The notes beneath the pieces were generated by a model. That model was not told the DNA's origin, made no database searches, and saw only the letters and a list, made by a program, of their open reading frames with translations. A DNA stretch of 64,000 bases from Ralstonia pickettii DTP0602 (lineage in GTDB: Bacteria > Pseudomonadota > Gammaproteobacteria > Burkholderiales > Burkholderiaceae): positions 1,674,001 through 1,738,000 of the forward strand of contig CP006668.1 of NCBI GenBank assembly GCA_000471925.1, in the 5' to 3' direction. Shown here one piece after another: positions 16,341 to 26,151 of the stretch. A program made the position numbers and the translations under genes. Every line of letters begins with the position of its first letter. Positions within the stretch are counted from its first letter, which is position 1.

Positions 16341-17420
16341 GCCAGCATCTCCTTGTAGAAGCGCAGGCGCCTTGCCTCCCCGCTGGCCCCCGCTATCGGG
16401 ACCGCATGAGCTGATACAGGGAAAGCGCCCTGGATGGTGTCTTCGAAATCAGGAAATAGGGTCTCTGAACAGCACCGAATCCCCGGAAGAAGCGTTCCAC
16501 CGTTTCCAGCATGGAACCTGAAAAGTCATAGATCCTGGTTACCGTCGCGGCGAACCTGATCGTTTCCCATATGCAGTAGCTGCCGGCTCCGGTATTGGGC
16601 GGCATGTCCCGGTTTGCGCCACCCATCAGACCATAGGCGCTCCGCTCATCCCACACGAGATAGGCGCTATAGTGAGCCCGTCCCTCCTCGTCCTCGACGA
16701 TGAATATCTTGCGCTTCCCACGCTCCTTGCACGCAGCATCGATCCGCCTCGCGACGTCATCGGAATAGCCTCGTCGCCATCTCGGGTCGGTGCCAACATT
16801 GCGGTTCAGGGGAAGGAATTCGTCAATACTATCGCTGTGGCGTACGCGAAGATTGAAGCGGCCAGTCGCCTTCCGGATGTCCTGTTTCACGGTGGGTTGC
16901 ATGGCGCTCCAAAGCGACGTCTCGTCACTGAGGTCCGGAAGAATGTAGGTATATTTCGTGGTTTGCCGGTAGCCTTTCCAGAAGAAAGGCAGCCAGTTGG
17001 TATCGCTGTAATGCCACGCCTGCGCGAAATGATCGAACCTCGGCAATTGTTCAATCAACTCGGTCATCAGCTCCTTCTGTTGGCTGAGCAATTTTGTCGG
17101 TTTTGCGTCCTTGCACGCCAGCCAGGGACCCAAGCCATGGCCAGCGGGAGGCTGGGTAAGAATGACAAAGCCGTATTTCGTCCTCTTGACGTAGGGCATT
17201 GCCGCGATCACCTTCCCTGCCCGCTCCACCAGGGTCGCGCTCCACCGGTCAGGCCCGACCGTAGCGTCCAGCCACCAGGCCTGGCTGGAAAACGGGATTG
17301 AGCGTTCGATCTCGCAGAGCTCTCTGTACTTCTGCTGATTGATGTCCATATGCCTCAGTCATCGATGAGTGACTATTGTCGCTGTACGGGTCTTTGCCCG
17401 ATCACAAGACTAGTGGATCC
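16094..17420. repeat. Direct repeat segment B, copy 2 (partner 9929-11256)
   Basis: Second copy of the segment with the 5' end of the secreted-protein gene and the full FemAB-like gene. Confidence 0.9.
16393..17349 (-). CDS. FemAB-like / GNAT-fold acyltransferase, copy 2
   Basis: A 318-residue protein almost identical to the one at 10228-11184; it begins MDINQQKYRELCEIERS. This copy sits in the better preserved gene order (glycosyltransferase, polymerase, acyltransferase, secreted protein, all on the minus strand), so it is likely the original or at least the functional operon member. The near identity of the two acyltransferase genes, compared with the more diverged sequence at their flanks, points to recent duplication or gene conversion. 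Its role is presumably N- or O-acylation, or aminoacylation, of the repeat unit; the substrate is unknown. Confidence 0.82.
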   Translation of the reverse strand: MDINQQKYRELCEIERSIPFSSQAWWLDATVGPDRWSATLVERAGKVIAAMPYVKRTKYGFVILTQPPAGHGLGPWLACKDAKPTKLLSQQKELMTELIEQLPRFDHFAQAWHYSDTNWLPFFWKGYRQTTKYTYILPDLSDETSLWSAMQPTVKQDIRKATGRFNLRVRHSDSIDEFLPLNRNVGTDPRWRRGYSDDVARRIDAACKERGKRKIFIVEDEEGRAHYSAYLVWDERSAYGLMGGANRDMPPNTGAGSYCIWETIRFAATVTRIYDFSGSMLETVERFFRGFGAVQRPYFLISKTPSRALSLYQLMRSR

Positions 17421-17513
17421 ATGGCACGCGCAACATCATGCAGATGGCGATCAGCCGTCGGACGGAAGGTATCGCGGAGGCCCGGCATGGTGGCAATGCC
17501 TGGTGCCCACCCC

Positions 17514-18848
17514 TCACCGGCCTGCCGGACGTGGTGATCGTGCATCCCTATCTGCTTCATGAGACCGTGCGCGCCTGACGGTCTGTGGTGGCTTGCACGC
17601 CCGCCTGCGCTTGTCCAGCGCGCACGCCGTCGCGCCCCATGCCAAGGCGAAAATCGGGTCGTTGACGGATTTGGCGGTGGCCGCCAATGTCACCGCATAG
17701 ACGCTGAACGCCAGCGCTAGCGCGACCTGCGGATCCGCCGCGTAGCCCTTTCTGGCCAGCCTGGCCGACTGCACCAATGCATAGCCAAGCAGGAGGACAA
17801 AGCCCAGAAAGCCCACCAGCCCGTAGCTGACCCAGGCGGAAAGCGCGTTGTGCGCATAGGCCCCCATCTCGCCAAGGTACATCTGGGAACCATAGCTGCC
17901 GAGCAGGGGATGCTCCCCGATGGTCTTGACGGCATACCCGAGCAACTCGTTTCTTGCCTGATAGGAAGTGGATTCCCTGATCTCCAGAAGCTGCAGGATG
18001 CGCGAGCTGCCATCGAAGACTTCGAAATTGACAGCCAGATAGGCGACGCACGCAATGCCCAGCGGAACCCAGATCAGCGTGGTACGCAATGCGCCTTCCC
18101 GAATTCCGAAGAGAACTGCGGCCACCACCAGGAATCCCATGAACTCGGACCGCGCCCCTAACAGGAACAATAGCGGCACGGTAATCACTACAATCAGTGC
18201 GCCACGCAATCCCCGATTCAACGCGAGCAACACCAGGGCGACAACGGCGGCCGAACGGGCCAGACCCTGATAGCCGGAGACCCGCACCGCGTCACCAACG
18301 ACTCTTTCGGTATCGTAGAACTGGCCATCCGAGTTCCATGCGGCGACGGCCAGGAAGTAGAGCAGTGAAAGAGATAGTATCCAACGCAGCCACTTCCCGT
18401 TCAGATCGAGGCTCCGTACCGCCACGTAGACCACCAGCCACAGGAATATCGTGCTGAGGTTATACATGTAGAAGGGGAAGGACTCCTGCACTCCCGTACC
18501 GAACAGATAGTGCAGGCTTGACCATGCCGTGACAAAAGACACATACAGGAAGAAAGCCTGATCGATAAACAGTGTCCGCTCGCGCCCGACTATCAGCGCA
18601 CCGAAGCCGAGTATCAGCAGCGGGATGCCGAGCACCACCGACATGGGGCCGAAGAAGCCGCCCAGCACCGGCGGAAACAAAGCGCCGGCAACCGCGCTGT
18701 GATAGAAGAAGTAGCCCGGAAAGAGCGTGAGGAAGACTACGCCGCCGAACAATGAGAAGTAGCTGTGCTTCATGATCGCCCTGCTGCTTCCCCTGTCAGT
18801 CGTTATTTCGGTCGAATTCCCGATCGCCATCGCGTTCGTCCCCGTCAA
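17514..18848 (-). CDS. wzy: Wzy-like polysaccharide polymerase / O-antigen ligase-type membrane protein
   Basis: A 444-residue inner-membrane protein with about ten hydrophobic segments, for example FGGVVFLTLFPGYFF, VVLGIPLLILGFGALIV, ALIVVITVPLLFLLGA and LVGFLGFVLLLGYALV. A long periplasmic loop with NELLGYAVKTIGEHPLLGSYGS and AHNALSAWVSYGLVG is typical of the Wzy/WaaL superfamily; the HNALSAWVSYG stretch carries the family's conserved His. It would join repeat units at the periplasmic face. The start may be 18848 or the ATG at 18773 (MKHSYFSLFGG). The last 30 residues (after ALDKRRRA) are basic and low-complexity and may reflect run-on into rearranged sequence. A 54-bp piece of this gene persists at 11257-11310. 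Confidence 0.82.
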   Translation of the reverse strand: MTGTNAMAIGNSTEITTDRGSSRAIMKHSYFSLFGGVVFLTLFPGYFFYHSAVAGALFPPVLGGFFGPMSVVLGIPLLILGFGALIVGRERTLFIDQAFFLYVSFVTAWSSLHYLFGTGVQESFPFYMYNLSTIFLWLVVYVAVRSLDLNGKWLRWILSLSLLYFLAVAAWNSDGQFYDTERVVGDAVRVSGYQGLARSAAVVALVLLALNRGLRGALIVVITVPLLFLLGARSEFMGFLVVAAVLFGIREGALRTTLIWVPLGIACVAYLAVNFEVFDGSSRILQLLEIRESTSYQARNELLGYAVKTIGEHPLLGSYGSQMYLGEMGAYAHNALSAWVSYGLVGFLGFVLLLGYALVQSARLARKGYAADPQVALALAFSVYAVTLAATAKSVNDPIFALAWGATACALDKRRRACKPPQTVRRARSHEADRDARSPRPAGR

Positions 18849-18855
18849 TCAGCCT

Positions 18856-19209
18856 GTGGAGGTCCCGGCCGCACAAGCCGTGGATCGTGCCTCTCCGGAT
18901 GCAAGGGTCGGCGATGGAGATCCGCTCCCGCGCTATCCATCTAATCAAAGTTGCCGCTACTTTTGTAGGGCAGTGCGTGACCCAGCTCACACTTCACGCC
19001 AGAATCCGCTCGTAGAAATGCAGCAGCTTGTCCTGCTCCTTGGCCCAGTTGTATTTGCTGACCACGGTGCGGCGGCCGTTCTCACCCATGCGGCGCGCCT
19101 CATCCGGGTGCGTCACCAGATAGTCGACGGCAGCGGCGATCGCCTTCGGATCCAGCGGGTCCACGCACAGGCCGCTCTCGCTTTCCTCGACGATCTCACG
19201 CCAGAGCGG
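18856..19209. repeat. Direct repeat segment C, copy 2 (partner 11312-11665)
   Basis: Second copy of the segment holding the intergenic element and the glycosyltransferase 3' end, here within the intact gene order. Confidence 0.9.
18937..18994 (+). repeat. Conserved element, copy E3
   Basis: Lies in the 145-bp gap between glycosyltransferase and polymerase genes. It is shared with 11393-11450 and, more distantly, 8043-8100. On the minus strand it contains a GG-N10-GC spacing (CTGGGTCACGCACTGCCC) that loosely recalls a sigma-54 promoter in front of the polymerase gene; the match to TGGCAC-N5-TTGC is poor. Confidence 0.5.
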
Positions 19210-20100
19210 AAAGCTGGAGGCAATGGGCGGGATCCCCGCGGCCATGTACTCGAACATCTTCACAGGCAACGCATCGAGGAAATTGATCATCGGGTGGAGC
19301 GTCACCAGGCCGGCCACCGACCGCGCCAGCACGCTCCGCACCCCGGCCCGGTCCAGGAACCCGAGTTCGTTGACGCGGGACCAGCCGCTGGCCGCCCTTA
19401 CCTCCGACTCCAGCGCCTCGTCGCCGAACCGGCCAGCCAGGTTCAGCCGCACGGCGGACTGCATCTGCTCCAGCGCCATGACGGTCTCGCGGATACCGCG
19501 ACTTGAACTGATGCCGCCGACATAGCAGATTTCCGCACGCTTGGCTTCCCAGTCCACCGGACCGTCCAGTTCGCCGAGAATGGGAAAATTGTTGATGTCG
19601 ACCGTGCGCGGATTGATCGGCAGGAACTTGTCCCGGATATATGGCGTGGCCGCCACGATGCCGTCGAATGCGCGACAGGCGTGCCGCTCGTACATGGCGA
19701 AGACGCCCGACAGCGCTCGCAACCGCCGCGGTCCCAGGTAGGGCTTGGTGAGCAACTGCTTGGGCACATCCTCATGCGAGTCATAGATGACACGCTTACC
19801 CATCTTCTTCAGCCTCAAGCCAACGGGAATCAGCTCGGGGTCGTGCAGGTGGTAGACATCGGCATTCAGCGTGATCGCGCGGCGCAGCACGCGCGCGGTG
19901 GTACTGAAGACGCGGTTCAAGCGCCCCGGCGAGGTGCCGACATCGGCGATGAAAACCCCTTCCCGGCTTTCATCTCCATTGCCGTCGGCCACAACCAGCG
20001 AGACCCGATAGCCATTGGCCGCCAGGCTGCGGCAATGCTTGAGGAAGATCCGGTCATCGTAGCGTGGATGAACCGAGGTGAGGTGGGCTACGTTAAGCAT
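18994..20100 (-). CDS. Glycosyltransferase family 4
   Basis: A 368-residue GT-B enzyme. It opens MLNVAHLTSVHPRYDDRIF, has the acceptor-domain segment VYHLHDPELIPVGLRLKKMG and DSHEDVPKQLL (about 120-130), and the C-terminal donor site LPVKMFEYMAAGIPPIAS, which contains the E-x7-E-type region of retaining GT4 enzymes. It likely adds one sugar of the repeat unit on the cytoplasmic side. It lies 30 bp downstream of the flippase gene and upstream of the polymerase gene on the minus strand. The donor sugar may be one made by the wbp genes, but this is inference. Its last 72 codons are repeated at 11450-11665. Confidence 0.9.
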   Translation of the reverse strand: MLNVAHLTSVHPRYDDRIFLKHCRSLAANGYRVSLVVADGNGDESREGVFIADVGTSPGRLNRVFSTTARVLRRAITLNADVYHLHDPELIPVGLRLKKMGKRVIYDSHEDVPKQLLTKPYLGPRRLRALSGVFAMYERHACRAFDGIVAATPYIRDKFLPINPRTVDINNFPILGELDGPVDWEAKRAEICYVGGISSSRGIRETVMALEQMQSAVRLNLAGRFGDEALESEVRAASGWSRVNELGFLDRAGVRSVLARSVAGLVTLHPMINFLDALPVKMFEYMAAGIPPIASSFPLWREIVEESESGLCVDPLDPKAIAAAVDYLVTHPDEARRMGENGRRTVVSKYNWAKEQDKLLHFYERILA

Positions 20101-20130
20101 CTGCGCTTGTCACTCCGTCTACAACCCATT

Positions 20131-21591
20131 TCATGTCTGGCCGGTGCCGGGGCGCGTCTCGCGCAGGGTGCGCCGCATCCAGAACGCCGAAAGCGCCAGG
20201 AAGTAAATCGCGCTGGCAAGAGTGCGCCAGTCGGGTTCGCCGCTGAACAGCAATATCGACGGCAGCGCCCAGGCGCAGAAGACGAGAATCCGTCTCGCAT
20301 CGTGCGCCATCATTGCCCTGAGCCCTACCCCCACTCGCGACATGAACAGGGCCAGCATCCCGAGATAGGCGAAGGCGCTCACCACCGAAAACACGGCAAT
20401 GCTCGGGTCCGCCGGAACGCTGAATCCGTAACACATTGCCAGCGTGGCAAGACGAATTGCGAAGGTGCTGAACTGCGCGGTCAGTTCCATCTTCTGCAAC
20501 TCCATCACATCGGGAAGGCAGGACAGCGGAGAGAACTGGAACTGAAAATAGATCCAGGGTGCCATCCAGCGCGCATAGTGGCCGGCCATGCGCCACCGTT
20601 CACCGAACACGGCTGCGAACAGGTCCGGCCCGGCGCAGATAAGCAGCACCAGCGCCGGGATGCCGGCGTTGGCCAGCTTCCGGCGCAGCGCCTCGGCCAC
20701 CTCGGGCAGGCGGCCGGCCCGCAGGGCGGCCGGGGCCTGGGCGAAGAATACGCTGCCGATCGCGGCGCCGATCAGCGTGATCGGCGCCGACACCATGCGC
20801 AGCGCAAAAGCAAAGTAGCCCACTACCGCAGCGCCAAACAATGCCGAGAAGATCAGCGGCACCAGGTGCACGCCTGCCACATTGAATATGGCCGTCCAGG
20901 TGGAATACAGCGGAAAGTCCTTGTAGCGGCGTGCAAGGGCAACGATCCGGAGCACTTTTATGTTGCCGCCCCGCCTGCGCCGGATTTCCCTGATTGCGTA
21001 GAAAAGTCCGCCGGTGCCATGCCCGATCACTGTTCCGCCTATCAAGGCCAATACGCCGAAGCCGTGGCCTCCCAGTTGAACCAGGTTTGCAATCAGGGAC
21101 CGCAGCAGCCTGGTCTGCGCCAACTGGCCGAAGTACTGCATCCGGACCATCCATCTCTCGATCACGGTGTAGAGTCCGGCCGAAGCAACGCCGAAGGGGA
21201 GCAGCCAGAGAACGCTGGCGTCGATCGACCAGTTCAGGGCCAGGATCAGCGAATCACCGAACAGCAGCACGCCGAGCCCGCATAGCGCGGTAGTCGACGC
21301 AACACACAGCAGGCACAAAGCCACCAGGTTCTCGGCATCGCGGTCGCTGGCGGGCAGGGCGATCGACGCGTCGTAGCGCAGGCAGGCGACAACGCCGAAG
21401 AACGCCAGCAGGCCCGCGAAGACCGCCACGGCGCCAAAATCCTGCGGAGCATAGAGGCGGGTCAGAATTGGCGATGCCGCCAGCGTGAGTACCTGCGCGG
21501 CGGCCTGCCCGCTGACCAGCACGCCTACACTTCTGCCTACGCGCGGCTTCGCTGCCGTGTCGGGGTCCGCGGCAAGCGCTTGCTTGGTCAA
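20131..21591 (-). CDS. wzx: Wzx-type oligosaccharide flippase
   Basis: A 486-residue multidrug/oligosaccharidyl-lipid/polysaccharide (MOP) superfamily exporter with about 12-14 hydrophobic segments. The N-terminus after GRSVGVLVSGQAAAQV leads into ASPILTRLYAPQDFGAVAVF, the standard start of Wzx flippases. The start is set at a TTG whose last two bases overlap the stop of the wbpE gene (TTGA), which gives translational coupling; a longer ATG-initiated frame would overlap that gene by 150 bp with unlikely sequence. It moves undecaprenyl-linked repeat units across the inner membrane for the polymerase. The GT4 gene follows after 30 bp. Confidence 0.87.
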   Translation of the reverse strand: MTKQALAADPDTAAKPRVGRSVGVLVSGQAAAQVLTLAASPILTRLYAPQDFGAVAVFAGLLAFFGVVACLRYDASIALPASDRDAENLVALCLLCVASTTALCGLGVLLFGDSLILALNWSIDASVLWLLPFGVASAGLYTVIERWMVRMQYFGQLAQTRLLRSLIANLVQLGGHGFGVLALIGGTVIGHGTGGLFYAIREIRRRRGGNIKVLRIVALARRYKDFPLYSTWTAIFNVAGVHLVPLIFSALFGAAVVGYFAFALRMVSAPITLIGAAIGSVFFAQAPAALRAGRLPEVAEALRRKLANAGIPALVLLICAGPDLFAAVFGERWRMAGHYARWMAPWIYFQFQFSPLSCLPDVMELQKMELTAQFSTFAIRLATLAMCYGFSVPADPSIAVFSVVSAFAYLGMLALFMSRVGVGLRAMMAHDARRILVFCAWALPSILLFSGEPDWRTLASAIYFLALSAFWMRRTLRETRPGTGQT

Positions 21592-22703
21592 GGCACGACT
21601 CGCTCTGGCTGGCGCATGACAAGTTGGAGAATTGCTGAACAAATGGCCTGCTGGCTTGCCATGTCGAGGTAAGGATGCATTGGCAGGCTCAACACGTGCT
21701 GCGCCATTGCGTCGCCGACCGGCAGGCGGGCCTGGCAAGCGGCTACTGCGGGCTGCCGGTTCAACGGCAGCGGATAGTGCACGACGGTGGGTATCCCTGC
21801 GGCCTTCAGTTCGTCCTGCAGGGCGTCGCGATCCTGGACACGAATCGTGTACTGCGCATACACGCTGAGGTTGTGCGGTTCGACATGCGGCGTGGCCTCG
21901 AACCCACCGCGACGGAACAGTTCCCCGTACCGCACCGCCACTTGCTGGCGCAACGCCACCTCCTCATCGAAGATCGACAGCTTCGCCAGCAGGATGGCCG
22001 CCTGCAACGTATCCAGCCGGCTGTTCACGCCAACGCGGACATGATGGTAGCGCCGGTCCTGACCGTGACGGGCGATCTGGCGCATCACCCTGGCCAGTTC
22101 GTCGTCGTTGGTGAAGATCGCCCCGCCGTCGCCGTAGCAACCCAGCGGCTTGCTGGGAAAGAAGCTGGTACAGGCGATGGTGGACAGATTGCAGCTGCTG
22201 CGGCCCTTGTAGGCGGCGCCGAAGCTCTGCGCGGCGTCCTCGATGACCGGGATGCCATGGCGTTCGGCAATGGCGTTGATGGCGTCGAAATCTGCGCACT
22301 GGCCATACAAGCTGACCGGGACGATGGCCCTGGTGCGGGGCGTGATAGCGGCTTCGAGTGCCGCCGGATCCAGGTTATAGGTGCGCGGATCCACGTCCAC
22401 ATAGACCGGCTTCGCTCCCAGCAGGGCCACGGTTTCGGCGGTGGCAATATAGGTGAAGCCGGGCATGATGACCTCATCGCCGGCGCCGATGCCCAGCGCC
22501 ATCTGGGCGATCTGCAGCGCGTCCGTACCGTTGGCGCAGCTGATGCAATGCCGGGCGCCGGTATAGTGCGCCAGCCGCTGCTCCAGTTCCTCGACCTCCG
22601 GGCCCAGGATATATTGACCGTGCGCCAGCACCCGCTGGATGCCAGCGTCAATCTTGTACTTGATGCGGGCTTGCTGGGCTTTGAGGTCGATAAACTCGAT
22701 CAT
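21588..22703 (-). CDS. wbpE: WbpE-like aminotransferase (DegT/DnrJ/EryC1/StrS family)
   Basis: A 371-residue PLP enzyme that aminates a 3-keto nucleotide sugar. It opens MIEFIDLKAQQARIK, has CANGTDALQIAQMAL at about 55-69, VIEDAAQSFGAAYKG at about 155-169 (the Asp-Ala-Ala-Gln PLP-binding stretch) and the lysine segment TSFFPSKPLGCYGDGGA near 182-198. This sequence pattern and its company point to WbpE, which makes UDP-2-acetamido-3-amino-2,3-dideoxyglucuronate using glutamate as amino donor. The start ATG lies 45 bp after the wbpD stop. Its stop overlaps the flippase start. Confidence 0.93.
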   Translation of the reverse strand: MIEFIDLKAQQARIKYKIDAGIQRVLAHGQYILGPEVEELEQRLAHYTGARHCISCANGTDALQIAQMALGIGAGDEVIMPGFTYIATAETVALLGAKPVYVDVDPRTYNLDPAALEAAITPRTRAIVPVSLYGQCADFDAINAIAERHGIPVIEDAAQSFGAAYKGRSSCNLSTIACTSFFPSKPLGCYGDGGAIFTNDDELARVMRQIARHGQDRRYHHVRVGVNSRLDTLQAAILLAKLSIFDEEVALRQQVAVRYGELFRRGGFEATPHVEPHNLSVYAQYTIRVQDRDALQDELKAAGIPTVVHYPLPLNRQPAVAACQARLPVGDAMAQHVLSLPMHPYLDMASQQAICSAILQLVMRQPERVVP

Positions 22704-22748
22704 GGCAAATTTCCTCTGCAGACAGATTCGGCAAGCCGGGGCACTGCC

Positions 22749-23330
22749 TCAGGCCGCGGCCTTGTGTAGCGTGGCGCCATCCAGGACGTAGCGCTGCCCG
22801 CTATTCGGGCACACGGCCTCGCCTTCGCCGCGCACTGGCAGGTCGAGCTGCTCGCCGAATTCGCTCATCCAGCCGATCTGGCGTGCAGGCACGCCGACCA
22901 TCAGCGCGTAGGCCGGCACGTCCTTGTTGACGACGGCGCCGGCGCCGACGAAGGCATATTCGCCGATCACGACACCGCAGACGATGGTGCAATTGGCGCC
23001 CAGCGTCGCGCCCCGCTTCACCAGCGTGTCGCGGTACTCGTCCTTGCGCTCGATCAGCGAGCGAGGGTTATATACGTTGGTGAACACCATGCTGGGGCCG
23101 CAGAAGACGCCATCTTCGAGCGTGACGTTGTCATAGACGGAGACGTTGTTCTGCACCTTGACGTGGTCGCCGATGACGACACGGTTGCCGACGAACACGT
23201 TCTGGCCGAGCGAGCAGTGGCTGCCGATGCGCGCGCCGGCGCAGACGTGCACGAAATGCCAGACGCGCGATCCTTCGCCGATCTGTGCTCCTTCGTCAAC
23301 GATGGCAGAGGGATGTATCTGGTATGTCAT
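22749..23330 (-). CDS. wbpD: WbpD-like N-acetyltransferase (left-handed beta-helix)
   Basis: A 193-residue hexapeptide-repeat acetyltransferase beginning [18 protein letters not shown]. The repeats (for example [49 protein letters not shown]) continue to about residue 150. It would acetylate the 3-amino group made by WbpE with acetyl-CoA and so complete UDP-GlcNAc(3NAc)A. This ATG was preferred over an upstream in-frame one because it lies 7 bp after the wbpB stop with a GAGG-like ribosome-binding site inside that stop region. Confidence 0.94.
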   Translation of the reverse strand: MTYQIHPSAIVDEGAQIGEGSRVWHFVHVCAGARIGSHCSLGQNVFVGNRVVIGDHVKVQNNVSVYDNVTLEDGVFCGPSMVFTNVYNPRSLIERKDEYRDTLVKRGATLGANCTIVCGVVIGEYAFVGAGAVVNKDVPAYALMVGVPARQIGWMSEFGEQLDLPVRGEGEAVCPNSGQRYVLDGATLHKAAA

Positions 23331-23337
23331 CAGAACC

Positions 23338-24306
<969 letters not shown>

Positions 24307-25623
24307 TCAGGCCTTGACAATATTCGCTTGCGCCGCGCGATACTTGCCGCGGCTGTCGACGAGGAGCTTCGAATGCTGGCGGATCAGCAGGTAGTCGAAG
24401 CCGTCGTGATCGGTGGCCAGCACCACGGCGTCGAAGCCGCTGAGCGTTTCGCCGTCGACCGGCACACTCGACAGTTCGAAATGGTGCTCGCGCATCTTCG
24501 GGAACACAGGGACGTGCGGATCGCTGTAGGCGACCGTCGCGCCCCGCGCCCGGACCAGTTCCATGATCTCGACGGAGGGTGACTCGCGCATGTCATCGAC
24601 ATTCTTCTTGTAGGCAATGCCCAGCACCAGCACCCGGCAGCCCTTCAGTGCCTTGCCCTGCTGGTTCAGCCCCTCCATCAGCCGGCCGACCACATACTCC
24701 GGCATGGCCTTGTTGACTTCACCCGACAATTCAATGAAGCGGGTATGCAAACCGTACTCGCGGGCCTTCCAGGTCAGGTAGAAGGGATCGATGGGGATGC
24801 AGTGCCCGCCCAGGCCCGGCCCCGGGTAGTACGGGGTGAAGCCGAATGGCTTGGTGGAAGCGGCATCGACCACTTCGAAGATATCGATCCCCATCCGCGT
24901 GGCCACGATCTTCATTTCGTTGACCAGGCCGATGTTCACGGCGCGATGGATGTTCTCGAGCAGCTTGGTCATCTCGGCCGCCTTGGTCGAGCTGACCGGC
25001 ACCACGCGGTCGATCGCCGCTTCATACAGCGCCATGCCGACCTCGCGGCAGGCCGGCGTCTGCCCTCCGACGATCTTGGGAATGCTGCGGGTTTCGAACT
25101 TGCCATTGCCCGGGTCTTCGCGTTCCGGCGAGTAGACCAAGAAGATGTTGCTGCCCACCTCCAGCCCGCCCTCCTGCACACGCGGCAGCAGTTCTTCCTC
25201 GGTCGTGCCGGGGTAGGTGGTGCTTTCCAGCGACACCACCTGTCCTTCGCGCAGGTACTTCTTGATGGAGTCCGTCGTATTGATGACGAAGCTCATGTCA
25301 GGTTCGCGATGCTTGTTGAGGGGCGTCGGCACGCACAGGATGATGGCATCGCACTCCGCTGCGCGCTCGAAATCCGTGGTGGCCTCGAACCCGGTCTCGC
25401 GTGCCCGGGCAATGCTGCGTGCGGGAATATGCTCGATATAGCTCTGGCCGGCATTGAGTTTGTCGACCTTGTTCTCGTCGATGTCGATACCCAACACGCG
25501 GAACCCGATCGCGCAGTAGCGCAACATCAAGGGAAGCCCGACATAGCCCAGGCCGACGATGCCGATAATGGACTCCCTGTTCTTGATCCGGTCGATGAGG
25601 TCTTTGGCGATTTGGCTCGACAT
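24307..25623 (-). CDS. wbpA: WbpA-like UDP-N-acetylglucosamine 6-dehydrogenase
   Basis: A 438-residue UDP-glucose/GDP-mannose dehydrogenase family enzyme that oxidises UDP-GlcNAc to the uronic acid in two NAD-dependent steps. It has [17 protein letters not shown] near residues 19-35 (dinucleotide fold), [34 protein letters not shown] and the catalytic Cys in [17 protein letters not shown] near residue 265. The C-terminal UDP-binding domain includes [20 protein letters not shown]. It is the first gene of a minus-strand operon running through wbpB, wbpD, wbpE, wzx and a glycosyltransferase; the promoter lies in the 528-bp divergent region upstream. Confidence 0.95.
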   Translation of the reverse strand: MSSQIAKDLIDRIKNRESIIGIVGLGYVGLPLMLRYCAIGFRVLGIDIDENKVDKLNAGQSYIEHIPARSIARARETGFEATTDFERAAECDAIILCVPTPLNKHREPDMSFVINTTDSIKKYLREGQVVSLESTTYPGTTEEELLPRVQEGGLEVGSNIFLVYSPEREDPGNGKFETRSIPKIVGGQTPACREVGMALYEAAIDRVVPVSSTKAAEMTKLLENIHRAVNIGLVNEMKIVATRMGIDIFEVVDAASTKPFGFTPYYPGPGLGGHCIPIDPFYLTWKAREYGLHTRFIELSGEVNKAMPEYVVGRLMEGLNQQGKALKGCRVLVLGIAYKKNVDDMRESPSVEIMELVRARGATVAYSDPHVPVFPKMREHHFELSSVPVDGETLSGFDAVVLATDHDGFDYLLIRQHSKLLVDSRGKYRAAQANIVKA

Positions 25624-26151
25624 GGTGGAATCTGCTTTGTTGTGGTGAATCGAAGAGGTCGATCAGGCCGGCCTGGCTACGAGGGGACAGCGCTGGGCGA
25701 ATGGGCTCTGCTCCGATTGTAGAAGTGCCTCGACCGCCAAAAATGTGGAACTGTTGTCACCCACACATATGCCGGAACCTGCACTGGCTATTGGTTGGGA
25801 GCGCGGGTACCACGATCCCGGCGCCAGTGCCGGCGTGCCGGGACGGCGCTGCCAGACTAATGGACTGGCCAACGGAAGCGGAATCGTCCTAACGGTTATC
25901 GTCCAATCGACGGAGGCAGGACCACACCGTCCTGCACGCGACGCTGCACGCGCAAGCAATGTGCGACAGCGCACCGATGCTGGAGGCATGGCTTCCTAGG
26001 ATGCCCCTATCGGGGGATCGGTGTCGTCGCGAATTCTCGAGCAGCTTGCACGAACTGGATGCAATCCGATGCTCATGCGCTCGTTCTTCAGGCCTCTTGC
26101 TTCTGACCTGTGAGTAGAGGTATCGCGCCAGCCGTCGCACAGGAGGCGAAC
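25624..26151. promoter_or_regulatory. Divergent promoter region between wbpA and wzc
   Basis: These 528 bp hold no credible gene. An inverted repeat TCCCGGC-N14-GCCGGGA lies at 25816-25843. The AGGAGG ribosome-binding site for wzc is at 26141-26146. Because both halves of the polysaccharide locus start here, it is the most likely place for shared control. Confidence 0.55.

Noticed and set aside
17418..17575. Plus-strand open stretch without start (AISRRTEGIAEARHGGNA ... PYLLHETVRA) at the end of the polymerase gene
   Set aside because: It looks more protein-like than a random frame, but I could not assign it to a family, and it overlaps the polymerase C-terminus. It may be a remnant; no claim is made.
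18937..18994. Sigma-54-type promoter in the glycosyltransferase/polymerase gap
   Set aside because: GG-N10-GC spacing is present, but the rest of the -24/-12 consensus is missing and the independent copy at 8043-8100 lacks it.
19681..21285. Open frame of 534 codons opposite the flippase
   Set aside because: The minus strand has clear flippase membrane segments; the plus frame is a compositional shadow.
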